In this document: piece after piece, positions 50,714-62,500 of the stretch
Position numbering within the stretch: position 1 is the first letter of the stretch
Layout: the number at the start of each line of letters is the position of its first letter
Assembly (NCBI GenBank): GCA_963971285.1
Contig: OZ020252.1
Location: 21,303,662-21,367,661 of the forward strand
Reading direction: 5' to 3'
From: Astropecten irregularis
Lineage: Eukaryota; Echinodermata; Asteroidea; Paxillosida; Astropectinidae
DNA: 64,000 nt
Made by a program: the position numbers and the translations under genes
The notes under the pieces: generated by a model
Databases searched by the model: none
Told to the model about the DNA's origin: nothing
What the model saw: only the letters and a program-made list of their open reading frames with translations

Positions 50714-52649
50714 GTTGACTGATTTTGTTGAGACCGAAGGTATGATCATTTAGCTGGCTGGTTCAAACATCTCTCCCTTCATCGCCGTCAGGACTCTGCG
50801 TTCACAAGTTGACTGCTTTTCTTCCTGCAAAGAACCAACGTAACCAATGCGTACTTCTTCCGTAACATAACTGAGCAACATAGCTTATATAGAAAAACAT
50901 AAAATGATTCATTCAGTTTGTGTACAGTGTACTGTATGTTCCGAAAACGAAACATAATCAAAACGTCATGCTACAGTAACTTTCACTAAAAAATGCAAGC
51001 TGGTTGCAAAGAGATTGATGAACCTAGGTAGGGATTGGCCTTTCATATAAAAGGAAGGTGTTTCATAAATATGCCGATTCATTCAAAGATTATTCATTAT
51101 AAAGGTAGAGGGCCCCTGTTATACCGTGATATTCGGTTCATACACGCGTGTGCATTACACCTGTGTTTCTCAACAAAGCGTACGTATGGAAGTGCACAGG
51201 CATGCATGGTACCTTCAAAGACGGTCCGATAGTTTATTTTGTGCCATCTTTTTTTATGACAGTATGATTTATAAGCTCTGCATCCAAATGTCACCAAATC
51301 AATAACTCATTTAGGTATATTCACATGTCTAAATCTATAAGTAAACTAAACACACAATTAACAAAAGTCAACGTTTTTCTTTGGCTGATAGTGACGACCT
51401 AGTCTCCCAAGTAAAGTTCCCAAATCAGCATAGAACTTTAGAAGATGACAAATTCTAATATAGACAAATATTTCCATTTGCAACAAAACGGCCGGCTTGC
51501 AATATTATAACCCAGAGTTTAAACTTACAATCATATGACGATTTTAACTGCATTAATTTAACTTTAATGGTAAATGAACATTGTTAAAAGCTATACCTTT
51601 ATTTTCAGGATGCTCCTCCCCACGGAGTAAACGTATCACAGAGCACACTGCGGCAGGCTGCTGTGGGAGAAAGATTGCGGTATATCTTGTCAGAGGTTTA
51701 CACGCCGAGCGAGTCGGATGTTATTAATACGAGGACAACCCACTGGAGAGGTCTGCCATGAATGCAGTGTATAGTTGTATACAAACTAATCGTGTCCTTC
51801 GTACATGGGAGACCAGTCCTGTACTGTAGTTGTAATGTCTGGCACAACAATTCCACACACGTTTTCATTGAATCGTACATGTATTATGCCTATCACGGTT
51901 GTTGCAAGTTATGGTACTTGGTGACACGAGCCGATATCATAACAATGTTGCATGTGTGAGGTAGGGATTCAATACTGCTGAATGCATACATTACACCATA
52001 CCTCAATGATTACACGTACGTAGTAGACGGACTGTATGTAATCCAAATTGCAAAATGGGCCATGCATGCACGTAGATTAGAACTAAAACAACATTACTCA
52101 TTCACAAACAAAACACCTCAGAAGATACCTCCACTTGCCTGGCAAGTCTACAGACATCACCATCCTTATCGCTGGATGTCAATGCATGGTTAATGATGCT
52201 TCTATTTTGTCAGGTTAGAAACACACACGAGGCCTGAAATGGTTGAAGTTCAGCGCGTAGGATCCTGCTCCGTACTGACTGAGTGATGAATGCAGCGGTC
52301 TTATCACCGAGGCCTCACGACTGCATGCATGAGAAGTAAACAGAATGCAGACATGCCCACTCCTGGTTATTTTAAGAGGAGCATGGCAGGACTCAAAGTC
52401 AATCAAGAAATTCTTCAGTGATGTTCGAAATGTGTCAAGATAAGAATTAGGCGGCACCACGTGAGGCAGAGAGTGATCGAGTTGCCAATGGTAACTGTAA
52501 CTTTGTGTTCACTGTCTGAAAATGCCCAGCGTCCACATAAATCCAATCGAGTTCCTTGATTAGTACACGGATTAACACGAGAACTAATCAACTCAACTGG
52601 GGAGGCAGGCGATTAATTTATATTTTCCCCGCTGCATTTTGGTAGCCAG

Positions 52650-52950
52650 AGATGGAATCACGTCTGTACCCGTGTAGATCGCAAGACGGTATGTGAAAGA
52701 GTCTCCGGCCCAATGCGGCTGTTCCCACTGGCTTCATTGCAATGTGCATGTACATTGTGTTGACATCTGTGAATCAACTAAGTGCAGAAAGTGTGGAGCC
52801 GTAGCGGTACGTACATCAAACCCGCGCGCTGCTCTCGCAAAAAAGGCGCGAAAAAACTTTCACGTCCGAGAATCTGTGACGTCATTACTAGTTTATTTCC
52901 GTGCGTGGCGCGGGTTCCATGTATATCTATGCCTCTGGTGATCGTCTGCG
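52650..52950. promoter_or_regulatory. CpG-richer patch with a palindromic CRE
   Basis: The patch holds many CpG dinucleotides in otherwise AT-rich DNA, plus a full CRE TGACGTCA at 52877-52884. No coding exon follows on either strand. It could be a promoter, perhaps distal for rapsyn on the minus strand or for a non-coding transcript, or merely unmethylated or recently derived DNA. Confidence 0.3.
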
Positions 52951-53173
52951 TGTTTTGAGCGACCAGCATACTCAAATCAAATGGAAGCTATTGTTATATC
53001 ATACTAAGGGGAAATCACTAAAACACTTTCGTTTCTTTCCTGGAACAATTCCATTAATTTCCTGCATTCTCTTATGCAGGGTCTCAAAGAATGCAATGCA
53101 TTATGCGCGGAAAATGTAGTCAATAATAACGTAGCTACAACAAAAATGGCATTTGTTAAGTTTATGCGGCACT

Positions 53174-53460
53174 ATCTTATTATATGTACCAACATTTAGA
53201 CTTGAGTCTTAACTTTCTAATCATTTTAGGATATAATGATGGAAGACGCCTAACGGCACAATCTTATTACCCAAATTTAGACTTGCTTGACTAAGTTAGG
53301 AGGCCCAGTGACGTTTGATCCTATAGCAGGAGCCAGGATCTTTCAACTAGGCTACAAATTAGATGAGTCTTAAGGAGATTATGGTGGAGGATTGAATATC
53401 TATCGGCGCTTTCTTATTACCAACATTTAGACTTGAATCTTAACTTACTAAGGAGAGTAT
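53174..53460 (+). repeat. Three imperfect direct repeats
   Basis: ACCAACATTTAGACTTGAGTC and close variants start near 53190, 53270 and 53415. A GTTTCGATCC-family repeat lies between the second and third. Confidence 0.5.
53293..53365. repeat. GTTTCGATCC-family repeat, diverged copy 7
   Basis: TAAGTTAGGAGGCCCAGTGA, then CGTTTGATCCTATAGCAGG, then AGGATCTTTCAACTAGGCTA. It lies within the imperfect direct repeat of 53.17-53.46 kb. Confidence 0.55.
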
Positions 53461-56051
53461 AATGGAAGATTATTGTGAAAAGCCTTGACTAAATTTTCGC
53501 CAAAATTTATTTAAAATGTATGCATCGATGAGTTATAATCTAGCCCAGGAAATGGGAAACACAGTTCCATTAGGCATCATGGAGGAAGATATTGGCCTCC
53601 ATGGTTGCATCAACCTTAATTGATCAAGGGGCACGACTGTATCATAATTGGACATAATTTGATATTTGAAGGCCAGTTGCTTCCTCGCCAGAGGAGGTTG
53701 GGGTGGAGGGGCAGAAACCCCCTCACCCCCATCCCATCCACCACCAACTCGCATTGATCATGATCCGTCATCTCTGCATGATGTTTTTGAAAAGCTGGAC
53801 TCAAGTGACTGACTTATGCTATAGGCTTAACCTATATAGGGATCATACGTCAGATTACTTGCATGGAAATTACTCGGAATTACAAATAATGTTAGACCTC
53901 CACGGCAGGACTATAATATACCTCGGTGCTGTTGTTAAACCATAGAGCTTGGTTAAACCAAGGCCCTTGCTCCATGTTTAAACACTGCCATAGATCCTTA
54001 TCCATGGGCAAACATTAATTAAAAAGATTTAAATAGTTTCACTTAGTACGTAAGGAGAGATGTATGCCTTCTATATCAGCGCGTGTATTGTACACGTGAC
54101 GATACTATTTCCAGCCTTTACGAAACCATAGGCTTGAGGCTAGGCTTGGAACTTATTTCGCTACTAATATACCGCCAATTGAATTGAGGCCCACAAAACG
54201 ATACGAAGGGATTGGGCTAACGACGAAGCCGAAGAAATGCCCCTGCTTAGCCAAAATTAATATTCCTTTCCCTCAATAAATTCGATTCAATAAATATATT
54301 TTACATTTTGAAAAAGAATTCGGTACTTCAACCATTCCTAATACCGGTGGTTCTAAAATTGGCCCTATTCTGTTGGAGGTATGCTGCATAAAACCTGATG
54401 GTAAACCGGTAAATGTGTCATTTTCGGGGTGATATTTTTTTGCAAGAAATCTCATTGATTGCTCCTAAAAATTAAAACAATTTTAGAGACTGTGATTACA
54501 GGTGCAAGTGGGCGACTGTTAGGTTTCATCACAAAACACCCCCATCATACTAAAAGGGCGCCCTCTGTCGGATTAATCAAATAATAGCTTCCAATTTCAC
54601 GACTGCTTTCTTTCTCAAATTTCATCACTAAATCTCAGTTATTCACAAAGCAATCAAGTACAAATGTAAAATTACATCTTTCTTTAATCTATTCAACATC
54701 TCTGTACGCTTACTATACAAATCAAATTTCAACTTTCATATACATGTATACAATATTACCACAGAAATAGGTATCTCCATGGTAACACTAAAACAACAAT
54801 TCATAAAAATTGTAATTGTTTCTGAAATATATAATTCTTTCCAGAAAAAGTGACATTAATGTTTTGAAAAGAAACTCGCATCAACTTGCATCAAGTAGTA
54901 TATAATCACTACAGTGCACATGCTACTCACAAGTAAAAAAATACATATTCTCCCACACTCAAAAAAGCTGCAGACCATTTGCGCATTTAAGAAGAAAAAT
55001 CTTTATGTTCTCTCTATATAAATTCCAAACATCATAAATCCTTTCAAATGTTTATATTCAAATGTACACATTAATATCTTACAATTAATCCTCAGAAAGT
55101 TCTCATTATTTCCATTCAGTATATCCATTTCATGATGTAATGGATGTGATTTTGTTTTATCGACTGACACAATGTTTTTTTGACAGAACAATTGAACAAT
55201 TTGACAGAGTTATTGACTCGAGTCGGTGACTTGGACTCGAGTCCAACTCCGAGTCATCAATCTTTGTGACTTGACTTGAGCCAGAAGCAATGACTAGTGA
55301 CTTGGAACAAAATGACTGGATACTTGACTTGACTTGTGACAATTTACTAGGTCACAACTCTGCAGTTTGATTAAAATGACTTCCCAAAGTTAAGGCATTT
55401 TTCATGAAATAAAAACATGATCAATGAAAACCTAGAACTCAGTTGCAAACTCGGAGCTCTTATCTCTTGGTAATAAATAAGAATTGGTATCTGCAATGAT
55501 TCTTTCATAGTAAACGAAAAATCATAATCTATCATCCCTTCAAAATACCCAAATACGCACAGAATATGCACACATTATATTTCCTATAAACTATTATTTA
55601 ACTCAAACATCCAATATCTATTGAATGGAAATACTAATGATAATTATTTCACACTTGTGTACCAAAAATATCTTTCTTGAGCTACAAAACAAATATAAAC
55701 ACACAAACTTTAAACAAAAGCTTGATGATATTACTATCCCTGAGCATAAAAGAACAATAGAGAATTTGTGGGAACGGTGGGTGATGAACTGGCATTGTAC
55801 GCCCTAGCTAAAAAAAAACAACAATCAGTTGAAGTTATAACATGAATTGATGTCTAAAGTGGTAACATGAATGTACACCTTGGGTTGTTTGTACATGGGA
55901 GTCATTCTGGGACAGATTTGAAGTTCTCCATTACAGGGTGCTCTTACATCACATAACTCACTAGATATGCTAGAGATCAATTCAGCTAATCAAAAATATT
56001 TTGACTATTAATCATAATTACATAATTGAGTATTAAGCACAACAGCAACAC

Positions 56052-56190
56052 AGGGCTGGATAAGAGTGCAAGTACAGTATTACGGTGGTTGCTGGTTGAA
56101 ATCCAGTCAATTTTTCTTTGTTCCCTTTCAATGACTTAAAATTAACCAGTCTATTTTCGTTGTGATTATTTGATGTCAATAATGGTTTGT
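56052..56190 (+). mobile_element. tRNA-derived SINE, diverged copy
   Basis: AGGGCTGGATAAGAG, then GCTGGTTGAAATCC, then TCAATTTTTCTTTGTTCCC, TTCAATGACTTAAAATTAAC and TTATTTGATG match the head and body of the copy at 58.8 kb in the same order. Confidence 0.65.
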
Positions 56191-56424
56191 CTTTTACTGA
56201 TATCAAGATGATTATTTTTTTTTCTCTGAATAAATGATATATGCATGGGTAGGTGAGGTTGGACCAGGGATTCAGAAAAGAGCATTTTGTTGCACAAAGA
56301 AATCAAACCTATAACAGTGGAGTCAACTAATATTAGAGTTCTCACCTAACTCATTGCTGAGATATAGCGGTATGTGAGTGGTTTCATGGCTTCTGATGAA
56401 CAAAAATAACACAACTAACTTTGG

Positions 56425-56480
56425 GGCTGGATTGCTCAGGTGGTAGAGCGCTGGTATGGTATTCCAGTGGTCTAAAGGTA
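56425..56480 (+). mobile_element. SINE head fragment
   Basis: GGGCTGGATTGCTCAGGTGG plus TAGAGCGCTGG and GGTATTCCAG resemble the tRNA-like head of the copy at 58.8 kb. No body follows. Confidence 0.45.
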
Positions 56481-56574
56481 ATATATGGCAAGCCCCAAGG
56501 TTTATACACAAAACTCCACTATTAACCTTGTGTCATTTCAGATAGATCCCAAATCACCATAGCAATGTCTCATC

Positions 56575-59500
56575 TCATGGCAGCACCTGTGATCTCAAGT
56601 CGTGGTATTTCTGCTCTCGGACAGCAAGTCGTAGATCTTTGGCTTCCTGATTCTTCTGCTCTTTGTGGTAGAAGAACTCCCGCCGCTCCATTTCTTGGTT
56701 TCGTTTCTGGATGTCACGAGCAACGCCTTGATGATTCTGTTCATTCAGATTCTCCACGTGTCGTCTTGTCAGATCTTGTTGCCTCTGCTCTCTGATTTCC
56801 TGTATGATGTAAGTAGTATAGAGATACTAAGATACTATAGGACAATATTATGAAATGATCCGAGACACTTTATTTCACGGTTGTATCATCTAATATATTC
56901 CATAGGAGACAAAGAATGTGCTTTTGGCATGCTTTGTATGGCAGAGCTCATTAAGCAACATTACAATGGAAAATATGACACATTTTTGCAAACATGGCCC
57001 AAATGTCAAGGAGGGGGAAACACAATTTTGGTTTGTGTTCCTGATGCCTTACATACAGGAGATACACAGAATGCACAAAGATATGTACAATTGAAAGTTG
57101 ATATTTGGCAGCGATAACGATTCTTAGTAAAATATGTGGTATCCAAATCTGAGATTCCTACTTTGGCACTACGGCTTCAGACACGCTTAATAAAATTCTT
57201 TCGGTATTTTTTGTATCTGTTGTCAAATGATGAATTACTAGCCAAACAGAGCTTCAAGGTTTGTCAGTATGGGATTAATGCATGAACCAGAGAGTGATTG
57301 ATGATCATCAAGGATGAGTACTCAAATATTTGTCTAGATTGTTTAGATTAAAGACTTGGATAGAATGACTTCTTCCATCTCTATGTTGAAGACTGGCTAG
57401 CAAGTCTTGGGGGTAGGGGGTGTTATGGCCTAGTGGTCTGGGCCAATTTCACTAACGCTTTGCGATCATAGCTAAAGCCCAAATGTATCGCTAAACGGAA
57501 AATAGCTACGCAAAGTAGCAATCGATTTTCCGTTTAGCGATGGATTTGGGAATTAGCGATGATTGCAAAGCGTAAGTGAAATCGGCCCCTGGTGTGTCTT
57601 GCTCAAGATCTCATGGTAAATCTAGCCATGGGTAAATGGTGCTTGTGTCACTTGGGCAAGACACTTTGTAATGTATTGCTTCTCTTCACCCAGGAGTAAT
57701 TCTCAACCCATGAGGGTTGAGATGGCTTTGTGCTTGATTAGCGCTTACAGCAGCTAGGGCTGTACACTCCCAAGAGAGTTGATATGTACATAAATACGTA
57801 CATATATAGAGACATCACATATTGTCTGTGATATATCATATACACACCATATAAAAGCGGTTGATTATTATGATTATCATTAGTCTATACAGATGCACCA
57901 TCTTATACCTGTCTGCGCCGTACAGTGTCTTGGATTTCTCTCTCCTTCTGTGCAGCGATATCCTCTCGTCTTTGGGTTCTCTGCCTCAATGCATCCACCC
58001 TGCTTGCTTCACGTTCAGACTCCTTATTGGACCTGTCCTGCTGCTTCTTTGCAATGCTGGCACTGACCGACTGCTTAGTATTCTGGATGCTCTTTAATTT
58101 CTCTTCACTGTCACGCTGCCGCTGGACATCACGTCGTACAACATCAGCTGTGAATCTCCTGCGATGTAAACAAAGCAAAGTGAAAGAAGATCTGTGAGTT
58201 TAGAAGCTGATCGAATGTTTTGAACACAAGAACATGTATTACATGCCAAGCAGTATTTAAGTAAACTGTACAAGCACACAATTTACAAACATTATCTTGA
58301 CAATCAAGAAACATGCCAACTTATTAAACACGAAGCATGTTTAATCCTCAACTTTTCACAACTGAGTGCTACATATGTGCGCATCAATATAATAAGATTA
58401 CTGTACAATAGACATTCATGCATGACATTGCAGCCAAAGCAAAGCAAAATTTGAACAACTGAACATAATTATACACCTTCCCAAAGAATGGTTTAATTGT
58501 TTTATCTTTTGTTTTGACAGGATTAATCCCCAAGGTCCAGTAAAAGCAAATATGAGGAGTATACAGAGGCAAGTATTAACTGAAATATCATCACACTGAA
58601 GGAAAATGAAATGTCTGGATGTTCAGATGATGAAACTTCATTGTTAATGAGGTAAACAATGACTGTGGTGAACAATGAAGATAAACTTATATATTTATCT
58701 CACTGTCTTTCATGTTTCAATTCTATCATCAAATAACCACAAGGGAAACTAACTGAATTTGAAGGCATTGAGAGGTGAACAAAGAAAAATTGACTGAAGC
58801 GGGATTCAAACCAGCGACCTCCTGAATACCGTACAGGCGCTCTTACCAACTGAGCTACCCAGCCCTACGTTGGTGGTGTCCCTATTCTCCCTAATAGTCA
58901 ATTATCTATGTTCCTTTGGCAGTTAGAAGCCATAAAACATGTTTTAATGTTTCAATGCTGTGAGAGCTACATGCACCTCTCATGTGCAAAAAAATAAATT
59001 CCCAACTTTCACCTGTTATCAATAATAATGAATTTGACAAAATGAAACTTTGATGAAGATTAGTTATGGAAATGAAATGAAGAAGCACATTATTTGCAAG
59101 CTCCTTGCACAATGATTACACAATACAGCAATGAAAAGAGTAGACTATTTGCACATACAGGGATACACAAATGGCTCAAGTCACATGAACTTCATGTGAA
59201 CCTGATTTAAGTGGCTGAAAGGGGGAACAATATGGTTCAATGAAGCGCAAACAAACAATGCGGGAAGGAACCAACATAATATGAAAAGATGAAGCCAACC
59301 AAAGGAAAGTAAACATGCAGCTATCTAGAATTGCTTTACAGAAAGCACCATGCAAATACAGACATGATATGATAAAGCATGCATGCATGAATTATACAAT
59401 GCTGATGTGTACATGTAACTACTTGCTACTTCACATGGAAATGGATGCAAGGTAACTGCCGCACTTACTGATGAGGTAGCAATTTGGGATTTGAAGAAGT

Positions 59501-62500
59501 GACTGTTTTTTCTCCCATTTCAGCTGTTGTATGCACGGTTGATTTAACTTCCGTGCGCTCCTGTGAACTTTCTACCGATTTGACTGTTTGTATTTTGTTG
59601 CTTAGTGAGTTTTGAGTGTCTGAATACATCTGAGTAACTGATGAGTTTTGATGCGCAGTATGCGAGTTATGAGTAACTGATCTTTTATTGATCTTTCCTG
59701 AGTTTTGCAGTTTTATACTTCCCAAGTGACTTGAAGGTGTATCATCAAACACTTGTTGCTGCTGCGATCTATTTTGAGAGGTCACAGTTTCGGTGATGCA
59801 TTGATTTTGAACTGTTGATGAAGTAGACATTGATTTAGATTTCACAACAGTTGCATTATTGTGAAACCTGTCCTTGACACCTTCACGAGGTTGTGAAGGT
59901 TGTGTCGGACGAACAGGTTTGGGGGAATGATCATGAGAAGAATTCAACATCATCTGATGCATGATGCCATACATATGCACCAATTGTTCAGTACTGTAAC
60001 CATCTGTATTTTCAGCAAGGAAAGAAATGAGTGAATTGTCCATATCTTTGTTTGTGGTTCGATTGGTCTTTGAGTTGGTCACCTTCACAACTTTCTTCTG
60101 TCCTATTCTAGAGGACTTCTGAAGCTCATTCATTGCTTGGAGTGTTTTCTCACCCGATGAGCGAGGATGCTGAGTTTTGTCCTTATGTTTACGGACCTTT
60201 ATTTGTTTGTCATCTGTATATTGGGATGCAGGTGTATTGATGCTCTGTAAATATGACTTTGGTATAACAGAGTAAGAATGATTCACGATGTACGGATTGG
60301 CTACAATCTGTCCTCTTGGAGAGTAATTTTTTCCAGAAATATTGGAATTGTTTGGTGTCGGTTCGGGAGGTGGTGTTAAAGTCTTTCTCTCACCGAAAAC
60401 AACATCTTTGACTGTGAGCCTTTCTCTTGTTTTGCGCACAGGTTGATGTATGTCACTAACAGCCGGCTGAGTCTTAGGTTGTGTGTACAATGTCTGCATA
60501 TTCTTTGTATACGGCAATTCATGTATCTGATCTGTACTTATAGTTTCTTTAGCTTGTACAAGCTGTGAAGTGTCATACTGCAAGGTTAAGGATTCTTCAA
60601 CAGCAAATGATGCACTAAATGTTTTACATGATGAATACAGAAAAGGAAAAAAAAGCATTGGAGAAGAAAGAAAGGAATCAAGATTAACAGTGGCTTGACA
60701 AATATCACAATGTTCTTTCAATTTCTGATATTTCTTGCATAACTGGGAGATGAAACATCACCAAAATTGAGAATATTTCAAGGGCTGAAATGGAAAAAAA
60801 CCAGATAATGTAAATGTATATCATTCCAGTACAATAATGCTATTAGTGAGTCAATGATTGGAGTTATATTCTAATGTTCATTCAAACTCTGTTCAATGAC
60901 CCAAAAATTGTGACTCGATCCAGTCAGGTTCAACGAGACATAATTAGTATCCCTCCCAGGTTCCTGCCTAAAGTTTTGCAATCCCTTAAAGAGACCATTG
61001 TTGTTATTTGGCATAATTTAGACCATTTCCTAACATCTGTAATTCAATACATATCTGAATGGGGGGGGGGGGGCAAAGTGTATGATTTAGCAGTTTTTAT
61101 TTGTTTTTAAAAGCAAAAATAGATGGTTTGGGATGATTTCACACATGCATGCAAAATGATCTGGTCACACAAAACTCATGTATGAAAAACTGTTAACAAC
61201 ACTTGTATGGAGGAAATGTTAATTCATACAGTACATCCCAATAGAGGAATGGCAACATGGCATTTCATAAAAAGTAATTCTAAATGTCTGTGACAGCCAC
61301 TGCTATACAGGGCATCTTCATTAAAATCATCATCCTGTAAAAATGTACTAAGTGTCTACGGCAATCGTGCATAGGAAGGTATAAAAGGAGTTTGTAGACA
61401 TATCCTTTGTTGTGATTTATACAATCCACTGCAAGACAAAAATGTTCCTTCATTTTTCTAACAAGACGAGTACAACCAACATCAGTAAATTCTGGTTTAA
61501 CCGATACATAAAGCTACATACATCAAGAATGTATGTACTGAACCTATTCAACCTGAGGTTGATTTCACAAAGCCCTATGATCGATCATAAACTGGGTTAT
61601 GAAGGATAATCCATCGTATCCTACGTAGGACGGCAATGCATCAAAAGTCCTACAATTGATATTAAGTTATGATGAGTTTGGTGAAATCGGCACATTTTTT
61701 TAAAACTCAGACATTGTATTTTGATAAACTAACCTGCATCGGTCTTCTTTAGCTTCTTTCATTCTTCTAGCATCTGTCTCTAGCTGGGAAAAGTGAGCCT
61801 CCATCTGCATCACCTGGTTTCTCCTGTAAGAAGACAAAACTCTTAGACCTCAGAAATATAATCTACATTTTCTGTTTCCACACCCTCACTGTTTGAAGCT
61901 CCTTTACACACCAGATGCCTGTTGGGACTGGTGGGATGATCCCAAGATTTAATGTCCACAGATAAGTACTGGCAGGCATGTATCTCATGTTGTAACACTG
62001 CTACTAGCTACTGCCAAACTTTGTCAACTTTTGTAATGTTGTAGGTTACAGGTACATGGATGCTTGGAATATTCATGTTGATATTTTAGCAATTTAATTA
62101 GTTAATGAACAATATTACAGGCCATTCACATTTAACAAACTGAGTGCGCATCCAAGAGTTTGCAATGCATTGGCCAATCACAAAATGAGGAATCTGTCCA
62201 GTGTCTACGCTTTCCACATGTGTATTGGGTTGACAAATTCTGTGCATAATGATTGGCCAACACATTGCAAACTCTTGGAGGCACACTTTTGTGAACAACA
62301 GACCATAATTAAGTTCAAATGAATATCCATAAGTGGGCAATGCTGATCGTGGCACATTCCCATTGTTTGGTTGGGCTTTTGGTTTAAATGTATCAAAGAC
62401 AAGTTCATTCAACAGAAATTGCTTGAGATAATGATCATATTAATTTTAATTTCAAGAGTAAAATCAGAATTGATTATTTCTACAATACAAAAACTTTACT

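Larger units (their letters stand above)
50714..56574. other. Intergenic region upstream of rapsyn and downstream of the coiled-coil gene
   Basis: About 5.9 kb without a supported exon. It should include the rapsyn 5' UTR and promoter near 50.7-51.7 kb and the 3' UTR of the minus-strand gene below 56575. It holds a CpG-richer patch (52.65-52.95 kb), a three-fold imperfect direct repeat (53.17-53.46 kb), and SINE-like copies near 56.05 and 56.42 kb. Confidence 0.45.

Noticed and set aside
58800-58870. Functional tRNA gene on the minus strand
   Set aside because: A and B boxes are present, but the anticodon loop is too long and the sequence continues into a repeated SINE body.
59020-59400. Possible additional exon of the coiled-coil gene between 58158 and 59469
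   Set aside because: Phase closes exactly between exons 59469-60614 and 57909-58158, and no ORF here has charged coiled-coil composition.
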